Below are positions 28,233 through 36,636 of a DNA stretch of 64,000 bases, one piece after another. The notes beneath the pieces are model-generated. The model was not told the origin of the DNA. It ran no database searches and was given only the letters and a program-made list of their open reading frames with translations. A program made the translations under genes and the position numbers. The stretch covers positions 62,001 to 126,000 of the forward strand of contig JAMSKV010000007.1 in the NCBI GenBank assembly GCA_024515975.1, written 5' to 3'. The DNA is from Endosaccharibacter trunci. Lineage in GTDB: Bacteria; Pseudomonadota; Alphaproteobacteria; Acetobacterales; Acetobacteraceae. Each line of letters begins with the position of its first letter. Within the stretch, counting starts at the first letter, position 1.

Positions 28233-28858
28233 GAGCCGAGGCGCCGCTTCACCTCGCGCAACAGGCGGCCGGAGACGAGTTCGGGGGCGCCGTCGGCATC
28301 GATCCGCACCACCCGTTCCGGTTCCGCCTCGGCAATGGCGCGGAACCCCGCCGACACCCGGTCGTGGAACGCTTCGTCGAGCCGTTCGTAGCGGTCCGGA
28401 CTGTCCCCGCGCCGAACGAGACGCGTGCGTGCCACCTCGCGCGACACATCGAGCAGCAAGGTCAGATCGGGCTGACGGTACGAGGCCCTGGCGATGGCGC
28501 GGATGAAATCCAGCACCTCAGGATCCCCCTCGGCCAGGCCGTAGCCCTGATACGCCAGGGTCGAATCGCCGAACCGGTCGCACACCACCACGGCGTTCCC
28601 GGCCAGGGCCGGCAGCACGGTGCGCTCCAGATGATCCATCCTCGCCGCGACATGCAGCAGGATCTCCGAGCGCAGGCAGAGGCCGTGATCGCCTGCGAGC
28701 AGCAGCGCGCGCAGACGTTCCGCGCCGGGGGAGCCCCCGGGTTCGCGCGTGCGCAGGACGCGATGGCCGCCGCGTTCCAGTTCCTCGGCCAGAAGGCGGC
28801 TCTGGGTGGACTTGCCCGCCCCTTCGCCACCTTCGAGGGTCAGGAAGAAGCCGCTCAA
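28229..28858 (-). CDS. tmk: Thymidylate kinase
   Basis: 209 aa, normal for bacterial dTMP kinase. P-loop LEGGEGAGKSTQ at the N-terminus, the DR-motif VVCDRFGDSTLAYQGYG and the TREPGGSPGAERLR block that binds dTMP are all present. It phosphorylates dTMP to dTDP for DNA synthesis. I place the start at TTG 28858, which overlaps the carboxypeptidase stop as TTGA and begins the protein just before the P-loop (LSGFFLTLEGGEG). Upstream in-frame codons would read far into the dacC-like gene. Its 3' end overlaps holB by 4 bases. Confidence 0.93.
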   Translation of the reverse strand: MSGFFLTLEGGEGAGKSTQSRLLAEELERGGHRVLRTREPGGSPGAERLRALLLAGDHGLCLRSEILLHVAARMDHLERTVLPALAGNAVVVCDRFGDSTLAYQGYGLAEGDPEVLDFIRAIARASYRQPDLTLLLDVSREVARTRLVRRGDSPDRYERLDEAFHDRVSAGFRAIAEAEPERVVRIDADGAPELVSGRLLREVKRRLGS

Positions 28859-30111
28859 GCCCGGCCCGCGAGATGCCCGAGCACGGCCACCGAGCGCGAG
28901 ATCAGGCCCAGGCGCGGCACGCTGGCGCCCGCCACCAGGGGCAGTTCGATCGGATCGACCGAGGCGCCGGCGATGGTGATGGTGCCGACCTGCTGTCCGG
29001 CCGCGATCGGGGCGGGCAGAGGCGCCTGGTAGTCGAGCGACACCTTGACCCGGTTCTGCCAGCCATGCGGCACCGTGACGGTGAGATCGCCGCCGGCCTG
29101 GAGCGGCACGGTGGGCGCCTCGCCCAGCCACACCTTCGCGACCTGGAGATCCTGGCCCTTCCGCAGCAGCGCCACGTTCTCGAAATTGGCGAACGCCCAG
29201 CCCAGCAGCCGCTCGCCCTCCGAAGCGCGCGCCTTGGAACTCGGCAGTCCGTTCACCACCACGGTGATGCGATGCCCGCCATGATCGGAGGAAGCGCAGA
29301 GCCCGAACCCGCCGGCATCGGTGTGGCCGGTCTTCAGACCGTCGGCCAGCCCCTTGTCCACCAGCACGTTGCGGTTGCCCTGGCTGATGTTGTTGAAGCG
29401 GAAATCCTTCTCCGAGAAGAAGTGATAGTACTCGGGATAGTCGGCGATGATGTGGTGCGCCAGCGTGCCGATGTCGCGCGCGGACATGTAATGGTCCGGG
29501 TCCGGCCAGCCGGTGCAGTTGCGGAACTGGGTGTTGGTCAGGCCGAGGCGGGCGGCTTCCTTGTTCATCAGCGCGACGAACTGGTCCTCGGAGCCGGAAA
29601 TGCCTTCCGCCAGCACGATGCAGGCATCGTTGCCGGACTGGATGACCATGCCCTGGATCAACTGGCTCACGGGAATGGACGCGCCCAGGGGCACGAACAT
29701 CTTCGAGCCCTGCATACGCCAGGCCTTCTCGCTGACCGGCAATTGCTGGTCGAGATGCAGCCGGCCGGATTTAAGCATGCTGAAGGTGATGTAGGCCGTC
29801 ATCAGCTTGGTCAGCGACGAGGGCGGCATACGCTCGTCGGCGGCCTTCTGCAGCAGTACGGTGCCGGTGTTGTAGTCCTGGATGAAGGCCCAGCGCGCTT
29901 CGGTGTCGAGCGGGCCGACCGGCGTCTGCGCGGGGCTGGAATCCTGCGCCGCGGTGGCGTCGCCGCCGGAATCGTCGTCGTCGTCGCCGGATTTGGCCGG
30001 CTTGCCCGCCGTCTTGTGCGGCGCGGCCGCATGGCGGGGACGGGCTAGAGCGGCGCCGGACCAAAGGGCCAGGCTTCCGGCACCGGTCAAAAACAGCCTT
30101 CTCAGCGGCAC
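28855..30111 (-). CDS. dacC: Penicillin-binding protein D-alanyl-D-alanine carboxypeptidase (PBP5/6 type)
   Basis: 418 aa. A signal peptide (LFLTGAGSLALWSGAALA) precedes an unusual low-complexity stretch with an aspartate run (SGDDDDDSGGD, near residue 45), then the transpeptidase-like domain with SSLTK (nucleophile about Ser99), SGND and KTG (GLKTGHTDAGG), and the C-terminal beta-rich PBP5 domain ending near residue 400. It trims terminal D-Ala from peptidoglycan pentapeptides. I start at GTG 30111, where AGAGG lies six bases upstream; TTG 30117 would leave almost no spacing. The stop overlaps the tmk start. No C-terminal amphipathic anchor is obvious. The dacA/dacC name is by family. Confidence 0.88.
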   Translation of the reverse strand: MPLRRLFLTGAGSLALWSGAALARPRHAAAPHKTAGKPAKSGDDDDDSGGDATAAQDSSPAQTPVGPLDTEARWAFIQDYNTGTVLLQKAADERMPPSSLTKLMTAYITFSMLKSGRLHLDQQLPVSEKAWRMQGSKMFVPLGASIPVSQLIQGMVIQSGNDACIVLAEGISGSEDQFVALMNKEAARLGLTNTQFRNCTGWPDPDHYMSARDIGTLAHHIIADYPEYYHFFSEKDFRFNNISQGNRNVLVDKGLADGLKTGHTDAGGFGLCASSDHGGHRITVVVNGLPSSKARASEGERLLGWAFANFENVALLRKGQDLQVAKVWLGEAPTVPLQAGGDLTVTVPHGWQNRVKVSLDYQAPLPAPIAAGQQVGTITIAGASVDPIELPLVAGASVPRLGLISRSVAVLGHLAGRA

Positions 30112-30120
30112 GGGCAACCT

Positions 30121-31023
30121 CTACTCGACGATGATGTGCGCTCCCGTTACCCCGCTATGCCGGGCCCGGTCCAGTGCCGCATCCGCTTCGGAAACCGACC
30201 GAAACGGACCTGCCCGCACGGTGAACACCGCCTGTCGGCCCGCCCCGTCGCGCCGGGCTTCGCCACCGATCGCGTCGGCGACGGTCTGCGCGGCACTTCG
30301 GTTCTCGAAGCGCCCGCCGTCCAGCCACAGCGCGCCTGGCATGGCCGCGCCCTGCTGCACCCCGGCCGGGATGGCTGCAGGCGCGGACGCCCCGATGCCA
30401 CCCCCCTCGACCGGGCCGGTCGCAGCATCGACCACGCTGGGGACGGCAGCAGACGCAGCCCCGGGCGGCCCCAGGCTCTGTTCCGTCACGGCACCCACCG
30501 GCGCGGCGTCGATCGCCAATTTGGGAGCGCCGGCAAGAGTGTTCTGCCCCTGCTGCGACAGCCGCGCGTCCAGCGTGACCGCCACCTGCGCGGGCGCGCC
30601 GTCCCGCACCCCGAGGGCGCGCGCCGCGGCCGGACTCAGGGCGATCAGTCGGCCGGGATCGTCCGGCCCGCGCCCGATTGCCCGCACATAGACGATCCGC
30701 CCCGTCTCCAGGTCGTGCACACGCAGAACCGAGGGCAGCGGCAGGGTCTGCACCGAAGCGGTCATCGCGTCGGGATCGTAGCGCTCGCCATCGGCCACGA
30801 TGTCGCCGCGACGATGGTGGTCGACCACGGCGAGGCCGGTGCTGTCGAAGCCGCTCTGCTCGCGCGGATAGAACCAGGCTCCGTCCCGTCCTTGCCAGGG
30901 CGGCCCGACCACGTAATGCGCGATGGCGGGCGGCCCGGCCGGCGGCGCGTGATGCTGGCAGCCGGACAGGGCGGCGGCTTCGGCGGCCAGGGTCGCCAGG
31001 AAAAGGGCGAGACCGGTTTTCAC
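30121..31023 (-). CDS. RlpA-like SPOR lipoprotein with degenerate active site
   Basis: 300 aa. A lipobox (ALSGC, Cys22) indicates an outer-membrane lipoprotein. Residues about 60-145 form the double-psi beta-barrel RlpA region (GLAVVDHH...DGERYDPDAMTASVQTLPLPSVLRV...GRGPDDPGRLIALSPAAARALG), and the C-terminal 75 residues are a SPOR domain that binds glycan denuded of peptides. Active RlpA lytic transglycosylases carry DRGP and TAAHKTLP; here these read GRGP and TASVQTLP, so the aspartate and histidine are lost while the GE-x-YD glutamate remains. It may be a septal binding or scaffold protein rather than an enzyme. Overlaps the lytic transglycosylase by 4 bases. Confidence 0.8.
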   Translation of the reverse strand: MKTGLALFLATLAAEAAALSGCQHHAPPAGPPAIAHYVVGPPWQGRDGAWFYPREQSGFDSTGLAVVDHHRRGDIVADGERYDPDAMTASVQTLPLPSVLRVHDLETGRIVYVRAIGRGPDDPGRLIALSPAAARALGVRDGAPAQVAVTLDARLSQQGQNTLAGAPKLAIDAAPVGAVTEQSLGPPGAASAAVPSVVDAATGPVEGGGIGASAPAAIPAGVQQGAAMPGALWLDGGRFENRSAAQTVADAIGGEARRDGAGRQAVFTVRAGPFRSVSEADAALDRARHSGVTGAHIIVE

Positions 31024-32042
31024 GCCGCGGCGTTGCCGATCAGCCCGACCGCCAGGGCATAAAAGTCGGACGGGTTGTAGCGGCGGATGACGTTGAAATT
31101 GTCATACACCATGAAGGCGTCTCCACTGGCCCCATCGGGCATCAGGAGCGCGCCGCGAACATCGTTCTGGGAGAATCGGGTGCCATCCTCGCGGCGGACT
31201 CCCAGCCGCTCCCATTGGCCAAGGGTACGGACGTTCTGCCGGCCGGCCATGGATGGCGCGATCGGCTGCGTCAGCGTGACCTTCTGCCCCCAGGGCTGGC
31301 CGGCGACCCAGCCGCACCGGCCGAGATAGTTGGAGATGGAGGCGAAGCTGTCGAGCTTGCTGGTCCAGATATCGGCCTGGCCGCCGCCTTCGAACGGCAC
31401 GGCGTAGCGCAGATAGGAGCTGGGCATGAATTGCGGCTGTCCCATCGCGCCGGCATAGGAGCCGAGCATGGCGGAAGGCGCGATGCCGCCGCGCCCCAGG
31501 ATCTTCAGCGCATTCATCAGCTCCGAGCGGAAGAAGGCCGACCGCCTGCCGTCGAAGGCCAGCGTGGCCAGCGCGTCCACCACGCCGAACGTGCCGATGC
31601 GGGTGCCGAAATTGGACTCCAGGCCCCAGATGCCGATCACCGCGCGCGGATCGACCTGATACCGGTCCCAGAGCGCGGTGAGCTGCGGCAGGTTCTGCTG
31701 ATAGGCTTCAGCCGCGTGCTGGAGACGGGCCGGACCGATCACCCGGTCGCGGTACTGCGCCCAGGTCAGGGTGAATTCGGGCTGGTGGCGGTCGAGCTGC
31801 AGCACCCGGGCATTGGGGCTCCCGAGCGCCAGCGCCTGATCGAGGATCGCGCCGCTGATCCCGGCCCGAAGCGCATCCGCGCGCACGCCCGAGAGAAAGG
31901 CGGCATAGGAGCTCCCGGCGGAGGGCCGGGATGCGGTGTGCCGCGCGACCGCCGAATGCGGCTTCGCGAGAGCGGACCAGCCGGGAGCCAGGGAAGCACC
32001 GGCGCCGAGCAGCGACCCGGCGAAAACGCGTCGTGAGATCAT
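31020..32042 (-). CDS. MltB-type lytic murein transglycosylase (Tat-exported)
   Basis: 340 aa. The N-terminus SRRVFAGSLLGAG with a hydrophobic core is a twin-arginine signal peptide. The catalytic domain follows: YAAFLSGVRADALRAGI, IIGIWGLESNFGT-like motif with catalytic glutamate E142, DALATLAFDGRRSAFFRSEL, GSYAGAMGQPQFMPSSYLRYAV and SISNYLGRCGW, and then the C-terminal MltB extension ending near residue 335. It cleaves peptidoglycan glycan strands to 1,6-anhydro ends. ATG at 32042 is chosen because it begins the Tat motif; the upstream in-frame start adds 12 residues. First gene of the run mltB-rlpA-dacC-tmk-holB. Confidence 0.9.
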   Translation of the reverse strand: MISRRVFAGSLLGAGASLAPGWSALAKPHSAVARHTASRPSAGSSYAAFLSGVRADALRAGISGAILDQALALGSPNARVLQLDRHQPEFTLTWAQYRDRVIGPARLQHAAEAYQQNLPQLTALWDRYQVDPRAVIGIWGLESNFGTRIGTFGVVDALATLAFDGRRSAFFRSELMNALKILGRGGIAPSAMLGSYAGAMGQPQFMPSSYLRYAVPFEGGGQADIWTSKLDSFASISNYLGRCGWVAGQPWGQKVTLTQPIAPSMAGRQNVRTLGQWERLGVRREDGTRFSQNDVRGALLMPDGASGDAFMVYDNFNVIRRYNPSDFYALAVGLIGNAAA

Positions 32043-32102
32043 ACCGACAGGGATGCCACAGCCCACGTCCTCAAACAACGCGGCGCCCGGCCGTTCGGCC
32101 CG

Positions 32103-32531
32103 TCAGGTCGCGGACGGATTGCGTCCCTCGCGCGCGCCGTAGAGCACGAAATGCAGAAACGGGTTCATGCGCGACCCGGCGACATCCTGGTAACGCGTCA
32201 GGTAGCCGGTGGTGGAAAAATGCGGGTTCGGATCGCGTCCTTCCCGCGCGCCGTCGTCGAAATAATGGCGAACAGGATCGACGCCCGCGTTCGCGACGTC
32301 GGGATACTGCGCGCGGTACCAGTCCGGGTCGAAGAGGAGCGTCGCCACATCGAGCGTCGAGGCCGGAACCGCAACGGACGCCGGCTTGGTGTGCGTGGGC
32401 GCGGCGGCACCCTTCGCCGGCTTGGCCGCAGATGGCTTGGCCGCGGATGGCTTGGTATCGACCGCCTTCGCGGATTTGGCGCTTTTTCCGGCGGTCCGCG
32501 CGCGCGCGGCAGATTTCAGGGACGCTGACAC
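32103..32531 (-). CDS. Small protein with YPDVA/GxREGRDP repeats
   Basis: 142 aa. Residues 1-60 are Lys/Ala-rich low complexity (KPSAAKPSAAKPAKG). Residues 65-142 hold two degenerate repeats of about 37-40 residues, LFDPDWYRAQYPDVANAGVDPVRHYFDDGAREGRDPNP and a second YLTRYQDVAGSRMNPFLHFVLYGAREGRNP. Such repeats (YYLAQNPDVAAAGVDPxxHYLxxGWREGRxP) occur in large secreted calcium-binding proteins and in envelope glycan-related proteins, but not usually as a stand-alone 140-residue protein. No signal peptide is visible. Stop 60 bases downstream of mltB on the same strand. Function unknown; possibly carbohydrate- or surface-associated. Confidence 0.6.
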   Translation of the reverse strand: MSASLKSAARARTAGKSAKSAKAVDTKPSAAKPSAAKPAKGAAAPTHTKPASVAVPASTLDVATLLFDPDWYRAQYPDVANAGVDPVRHYFDDGAREGRDPNPHFSTTGYLTRYQDVAGSRMNPFLHFVLYGAREGRNPSAT

Positions 32532-32653
32532 TTTGTTTCAAAACCGATCCGTTGGCGGGAAATTCCGCTGTATCAGATCGGTCGTATCCGGTCAGCAAGG
32601 AAACGCCGCGCCGAAACCGGTCCCCGGGCACCACGTTACCGCGTCTTAATAGT

Positions 32654-34699
32654 ATGGACCGGACGATGGCTGACACCCCGACTCGCAGGCGGACCATTCT
32701 GAAACGAAGCGGGATCGGTGCAGGCGTGTTCGTTCTGCTGATCGTGCTCCTGATTCTCTTCTGGAGCTGGGACTGGTTCATTCCACTGGTCGAATCGCGC
32801 GCGAGCGCGGCCATCGGCCGGAACGTCACCATCGCGCATCTGCACGTGCGTCTCGGCCGCGTGACCCGCATCGTGGCGGACGATGTGGAAGTCGATGGCA
32901 CCCAACAATTCCCGGACAAGCTGGCGAAGGTGAAGGCGCTCGAGATCGCCATCGAGGTGCTGCCTCTGATTCGCCACCGCGACATCGTCATTCCCCTGAT
33001 CGACGTGCGGCAGCCGGCTGTCCGGATCCTCGGCGACAGCAAGGGCAACAACAATTTCACGTTCGAAACCGGCAGCGGCGGAAAGAGCAAAGAGAACCAG
33101 AGCAGCTCCGGTCCGCAACTCGGCGTCCTGAAGATCGAGGACGGCCACATCCATGTGGACGATCCCAAATTCAAGGCGCTGGCCGATATCGACGTCGAGA
33201 CGCGCGGCGCGCCGGATCCCTTCGTGACGCCTTTGCCGAAGAACCAGGGGGAGATCGTCGCCGACGGCAAGGGACGTTATGCCGGTCAGCCGGTTACCCT
33301 GCGCTTCGTCGGCGGGGCGATCCTGTCGCTGCGTGACAAGACGCGCCCCTACCCGATCGACCTGCAGCTGGCCAACGGTCCGACCCATGTGCGGCTCAAG
33401 GGCACGATCGAGCAGCCCCTGACGTTCGGCGGCGCCAGGCTCAGTCTCAACTTCGCCGGGCCGGACATGTCGCTTCTGTATCCATTGACCGGCGTGCCGA
33501 TCCCGCAGACGCCACCGTACAAGGTCACCGGCCAGTTCGACTACTCGAAGTCGCTGATCGCGTTTCGTGATTTCGAGGGCAAGGTCGGCAACAGCGACCT
33601 GGGCGGCACGATTTCCGCCGTTCCCGCCAGGATTCCGACCATCAATGCCGATCTGCATTCGCGCAACGTCGACCTGGCCGATCTCGGCGGTTTCGTCGGC
33701 TCCAAGGTCCCCGGGAAGGCCGACACCAAGACGGAGGCGCAGAAAAAGGCGGCAGGCGCGGCCAAATCGGGGAGCGTTCTGCCGGACACGCCCATCAACG
33801 TGCCCAAGGTCAAGGCGGCCAACATCCATCTGACCTATCGCGGCAGCCATATCGAGAACCCCGACGTCCCGCTGGACGACATCACCGCGCGCCTGGACAT
33901 CGACAACGGCGTCATCGACCTGAAGCAGCTCGACTTCAAGGTCGGCACCGGCCGCATCGCCTCGTCCGTGTTCATCGACCCGGATAATGGCATGCGCACG
34001 AAGGCGCACGCCGATTTCGATCATCTCGACCTGTCCCGGATCATGCAGGCGACACACGCATTCCATGGTCAGGGCGTGCTGGGCGGCAAGGCCGATCTGG
34101 TCAGCAACGGCAACTCGGTCGCCAAGATCATGGCCAATGGGAGCGGCGGCCTGACCCTGGTGATGTCGGGCGGCGGCGATATAAGTGCCCTGCTGCCCGA
34201 TCTGGCCGGGCTGGAGATCGGCAAGGCGATTCTGTCCGCGATCGGCATGCCCAGCCGCACCCCGGTCCAGTGCTTCGTCGCCGATCTGCCGCTCAAGAAC
34301 GGCATCATGTCGACCGACGCCTTCCTGCTGCAAACCGGCGAGGCGCGGACTGTCGGCCAAGGCACGGTGAATTTCCGCGACCAGACCATCGACTACTCGC
34401 TGACGACCAGATCCACCCATTTCAGCGTCGGGTCGCTGCCGGGTCCGATCAACATCACCGGCAAGCTGAGCAGCCCCTCCATCACGCCCGGCGCCGAGGT
34501 GGCCGCGCGCACCGGTGCCGCGACCGCGCTCGGCGTCGTGCTGCCGCCTTTGGCCCTGCTGCCGACGGTGCAGTTCGGCGTCGGCGAGGCCGGCGCCTGC
34601 CGGGCGGCTCTGTCCGACGTGCAGGAACATCCGGCTGCTCATGGTCAGGCCGGGACCCGGTCTCGCGCCGCCCATCACCCGCGCCACACCCATCACTGA
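32654..34699 (+). CDS. AsmA-family membrane-anchored protein (second copy type)
   Basis: 681 aa. The N-terminus has a short basic region and one transmembrane helix (GAGVFVLLIVLLILFWSWDWF, residues about 25-45), then RASAAIGRNVTIAHLHVRLGR and DIVIPLIDVRQPAVRILGDSKGNNNFTFE, typical AsmA family; the C-terminus has the duplicated VSGGLGDISALLPDLAGLEIGKAIL-like block and ends in a His-rich tail (AHHPRHTHH). The family is implicated in phospholipid delivery to the outer membrane. Start at ATG 32654 (32666 is an alternative). It is divergent from the repeat protein and followed by a strong hairpin. Confidence 0.8.
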   Translation: MDRTMADTPTRRRTILKRSGIGAGVFVLLIVLLILFWSWDWFIPLVESRASAAIGRNVTIAHLHVRLGRVTRIVADDVEVDGTQQFPDKLAKVKALEIAIEVLPLIRHRDIVIPLIDVRQPAVRILGDSKGNNNFTFETGSGGKSKENQSSSGPQLGVLKIEDGHIHVDDPKFKALADIDVETRGAPDPFVTPLPKNQGEIVADGKGRYAGQPVTLRFVGGAILSLRDKTRPYPIDLQLANGPTHVRLKGTIEQPLTFGGARLSLNFAGPDMSLLYPLTGVPIPQTPPYKVTGQFDYSKSLIAFRDFEGKVGNSDLGGTISAVPARIPTINADLHSRNVDLADLGGFVGSKVPGKADTKTEAQKKAAGAAKSGSVLPDTPINVPKVKAANIHLTYRGSHIENPDVPLDDITARLDIDNGVIDLKQLDFKVGTGRIASSVFIDPDNGMRTKAHADFDHLDLSRIMQATHAFHGQGVLGGKADLVSNGNSVAKIMANGSGGLTLVMSGGGDISALLPDLAGLEIGKAILSAIGMPSRTPVQCFVADLPLKNGIMSTDAFLLQTGEARTVGQGTVNFRDQTIDYSLTTRSTHFSVGSLPGPINITGKLSSPSITPGAEVAARTGAATALGVVLPPLALLPTVQFGVGEAGACRAALSDVQEHPAAHGQAGTRSRAAHHPRHTHH

Positions 34700-34700
34700 T

Positions 34701-34746
34701 GGCTTTCGCCGCCGCTTTGTTTCACGGCAATGCGGCGGCGAAAGCC
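34701..34746 (+). terminator. Long hairpin directly after the asmA-like stop
   Basis: Arms GGCTTTCGCCGCCGC (34701-34715) and GCGGCGGCGAAAGCC (34732-34746) are perfectly complementary over 15 bases with a 16-base loop, beginning two bases after the stop. It is likely to end or attenuate transcription or to stabilise the transcript 3' end, but there is no U-tract afterwards, so it is not a classical intrinsic terminator. Confidence 0.55.
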
Positions 34747-34900
34747 GAGGATGGAATCCCAGCCGGTTTCGTCCTATCCCCTGCTCCGCCGACTATCTCG
34801 TCGCCAGCCGGAGTTCGTTCATGCCAGAAGGTCAAGGCGTCGCGCCCCGGTGCCCTGCCGGCGCCCGCTCCAGGCCCGGCGCATCACCGAACCCACCCGC

Positions 34901-35491
34901 GTGATCTCCGTTTCCGCCCTGCTCAAGGCGGCGGGCGCCCATCCGCTGTTCCAGGCGATCTCGATCATCGTCGGCACCTTCATCCTGGAGGATGCCGCGA
35001 CGGTACTCGCGGCGATGCAGGTGCAGGATGGCAAGATCGCGTGGTGGACGGCGCTGATCGCGCTTTATATCGGCATCGTGGTCGGCGATATCGGGTTGTA
35101 CGGGTCCGGTCGCCTCGCGGCGCTTTGGCCCTGGGCAAGGCGGCTGATCCCCGAGCAGGACCGGACCCGCGGCCGCGAATGGATCGAGCGCCACGTCTTC
35201 CGCGTGGTCTTCGTGAGCCGTTTCGTACCGGGAGCGCGCCTGCCGACCTACACCTCCTGCGGCTACCTGCATGCGCGATTCGCCAGCTTCGCGCTGGCGG
35301 CAATGCTGGCGACGTCCGTCTGGACGACGGCCTTGTTCGAACTGTCCCGCCATGTCGGGCAGATGCTGATCGATCATCTGGGCGCTTGGCGCTGGGCCGG
35401 CGCGGCGGTATTTGCCGTGGTGGTGGTCCTGGCCGGCCGTCTGGCGATCCGCCTGCGGGGCGGCGCGAAAGGGAACGGGAGCCATCCATGA
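34901..35491 (+). CDS. DedA family membrane protein
   Basis: 196 aa from GTG 34901. Hydrophobic segments lie near residues 15-35, 45-70, 130-150 and 165-190. DedA hallmarks are visible: GTFILEDAATVLAAMQVQDGKIAWWTALIALYIGIVVGDIGLYGSGR (acidic E-D and G-D motifs) and VFVSRFVPGARLPTYTSCGYLH (R-F-x-P-G-x-R). DedA proteins flip C55-P or phosphatidylethanolamine across the inner membrane and support envelope homeostasis. The start is uncertain: ATG 34751 gives 50 further residues without conservation, and no clear ribosome-binding site precedes either. The stop overlaps the next gene as ATGA. Confidence 0.8.
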   Translation: MISVSALLKAAGAHPLFQAISIIVGTFILEDAATVLAAMQVQDGKIAWWTALIALYIGIVVGDIGLYGSGRLAALWPWARRLIPEQDRTRGREWIERHVFRVVFVSRFVPGARLPTYTSCGYLHARFASFALAAMLATSVWTTALFELSRHVGQMLIDHLGAWRWAGAAVFAVVVVLAGRLAIRLRGGAKGNGSHP

Positions 35492-36567
35492 ACGTGATGA
35501 CCGTGGAGCGACCCGCCCGCGCATCAGTACCGATTTCCTCGTTCGAGTTCTGGCCGGGCTGGCTGTTCTACATCCCGGTGGTCGCCTACTGGCTGTGGCT
35601 GGGGCTGCGCTTTCGCGGCTTCACCCTGCCCACTGCCGCCAATCCACGCGTGGAGACCGGCGGCCTGTGCGGGGAGAGCAAGAGCTCGATCCTGGACCAG
35701 GCCGGGCCGGAGGCCTCCGCCTGGATCGCGCCCTATGTCCGCATGGTTACCGGCGAGAACGATCTGGCGCGGGCCCAGGCGTTGCTGTCCGGAGCGAAGC
35801 TGTCGCTCCCCGTGGTGGTGAAGCCCGATATCGGCTGCAACGGCACCGGCGTCCGGCGCGCGGACAGCGTCCAGGCGCTGGCCGACGCCCTGGCGGCGTT
35901 CCCGCGCGACGTCACGATTCTGCTGCAGGAGCTGATCCCGTTCGAGGGCGAGGCCGGCATCTTCTATGTGCGCCATCCGGGGCAGGAAAACGGGCGCGTG
36001 ACATCGCTGACCCTGAAAATCGCGCCGCGCATTGTCGGCGATGGCCGGTCCACCATCCGCGAGCTGGTCCTGGCCGACGAGCGCTCGGGCCGGATTCCGG
36101 ACATCTATCTGCCGCGCCTCGCCGGCCGGCAGGACGAGGTCCTGCCGGCCGGCGTCGGCATGACGCTGGTTTTCGCCGGCAACCACTGCAAGGGCTCGAT
36201 CTTCCTGGACGGGCATCGCGACATCACCGACGCGCTGGAGCGGCGGATCGACGCCATCATGCGCGATATCCCCGATTTCCATTTCGGCCGCATCGACGTG
36301 AAGTTCCGTTCCATCAGCGCGCTCCGGGCCGGCGAGAGCTTCGGGATCATCGAGATCAACGGCGTCGGTTCGGAAGCGACCCATATCTGGGATTCCACCA
36401 CCACCCTGGCCAAGGCCTATCGCGACCAGCTCTGGCATTATCGCCAGGCCTTCGAGATCGGCGCCGCCATGCGCCGGCGCGGTTGCCGGCCGACCGGGCC
36501 GTTCGCGCTTCTGGCCGCCTGGCGCAACCAGCGCCGGCTGATGCGCTCCTATCCTCTGAACGACTGA
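35488..36567 (+). CDS. ATP-grasp domain protein with N-terminal membrane segment
   Basis: 359 aa. Residues 20-45 (FWPGWLFYIPVVAYWLWLGLRF) form a membrane segment. The ATP-grasp fold follows: SLPVVVKPDIGCNGTGVRR (lysine and glycine-rich nucleotide loop, residues 110-130), ILLQELIPFEGEAGIFYVRHP, GRIDVKFRS and FGIIEINGVGSEATHIWDS (metal-binding E/N). ATP-grasp enzymes join a carboxylate to an amine or thiol through an acyl-phosphate; this protein resembles the D-Ala-D-Ala-ligase-like group but belongs to no subfamily I can name. It is translationally coupled to dedA, so an envelope or lipid-linked substrate at the membrane is a reasonable guess, not shown. Confidence 0.75.
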   Translation: MNVMTVERPARASVPISSFEFWPGWLFYIPVVAYWLWLGLRFRGFTLPTAANPRVETGGLCGESKSSILDQAGPEASAWIAPYVRMVTGENDLARAQALLSGAKLSLPVVVKPDIGCNGTGVRRADSVQALADALAAFPRDVTILLQELIPFEGEAGIFYVRHPGQENGRVTSLTLKIAPRIVGDGRSTIRELVLADERSGRIPDIYLPRLAGRQDEVLPAGVGMTLVFAGNHCKGSIFLDGHRDITDALERRIDAIMRDIPDFHFGRIDVKFRSISALRAGESFGIIEINGVGSEATHIWDSTTTLAKAYRDQLWHYRQAFEIGAAMRRRGCRPTGPFALLAAWRNQRRLMRSYPLND

Positions 36568-36615
36568 TCGGCGCTCCCGTCGCGATCGCAGCAATAGTTC
36601 GTCGTCTCAACCGGG

Positions 36616-36636
36616 TTATTGTGCTCCGCACAATAA
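36616..36636. promoter_or_regulatory. Perfect inverted repeat upstream of the AraC regulator
   Basis: Arms TTATTGTGC and GCACAATAA flank TCC and are perfectly complementary. It is in the 279-base gap between the ATP-grasp gene and the AraC-type regulator, 211 bases before the latter. Two more inverted repeats lie just downstream (arms CCCTGAC/GTCAGGG at 36660-36682 and GGGAC/GTCCC at 36680-36693). Candidate operator for the polyol cassette, or a terminator of the upstream gene; not resolved. Confidence 0.35.

Noticed and set aside
31931-32653. 240-residue extension of the second AsmA protein
   Set aside because: The extension is arginine-rich without conserved motifs and overlaps the minus-strand repeat protein and mltB. 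The membrane helix and AsmA fold follow the 32654 start.
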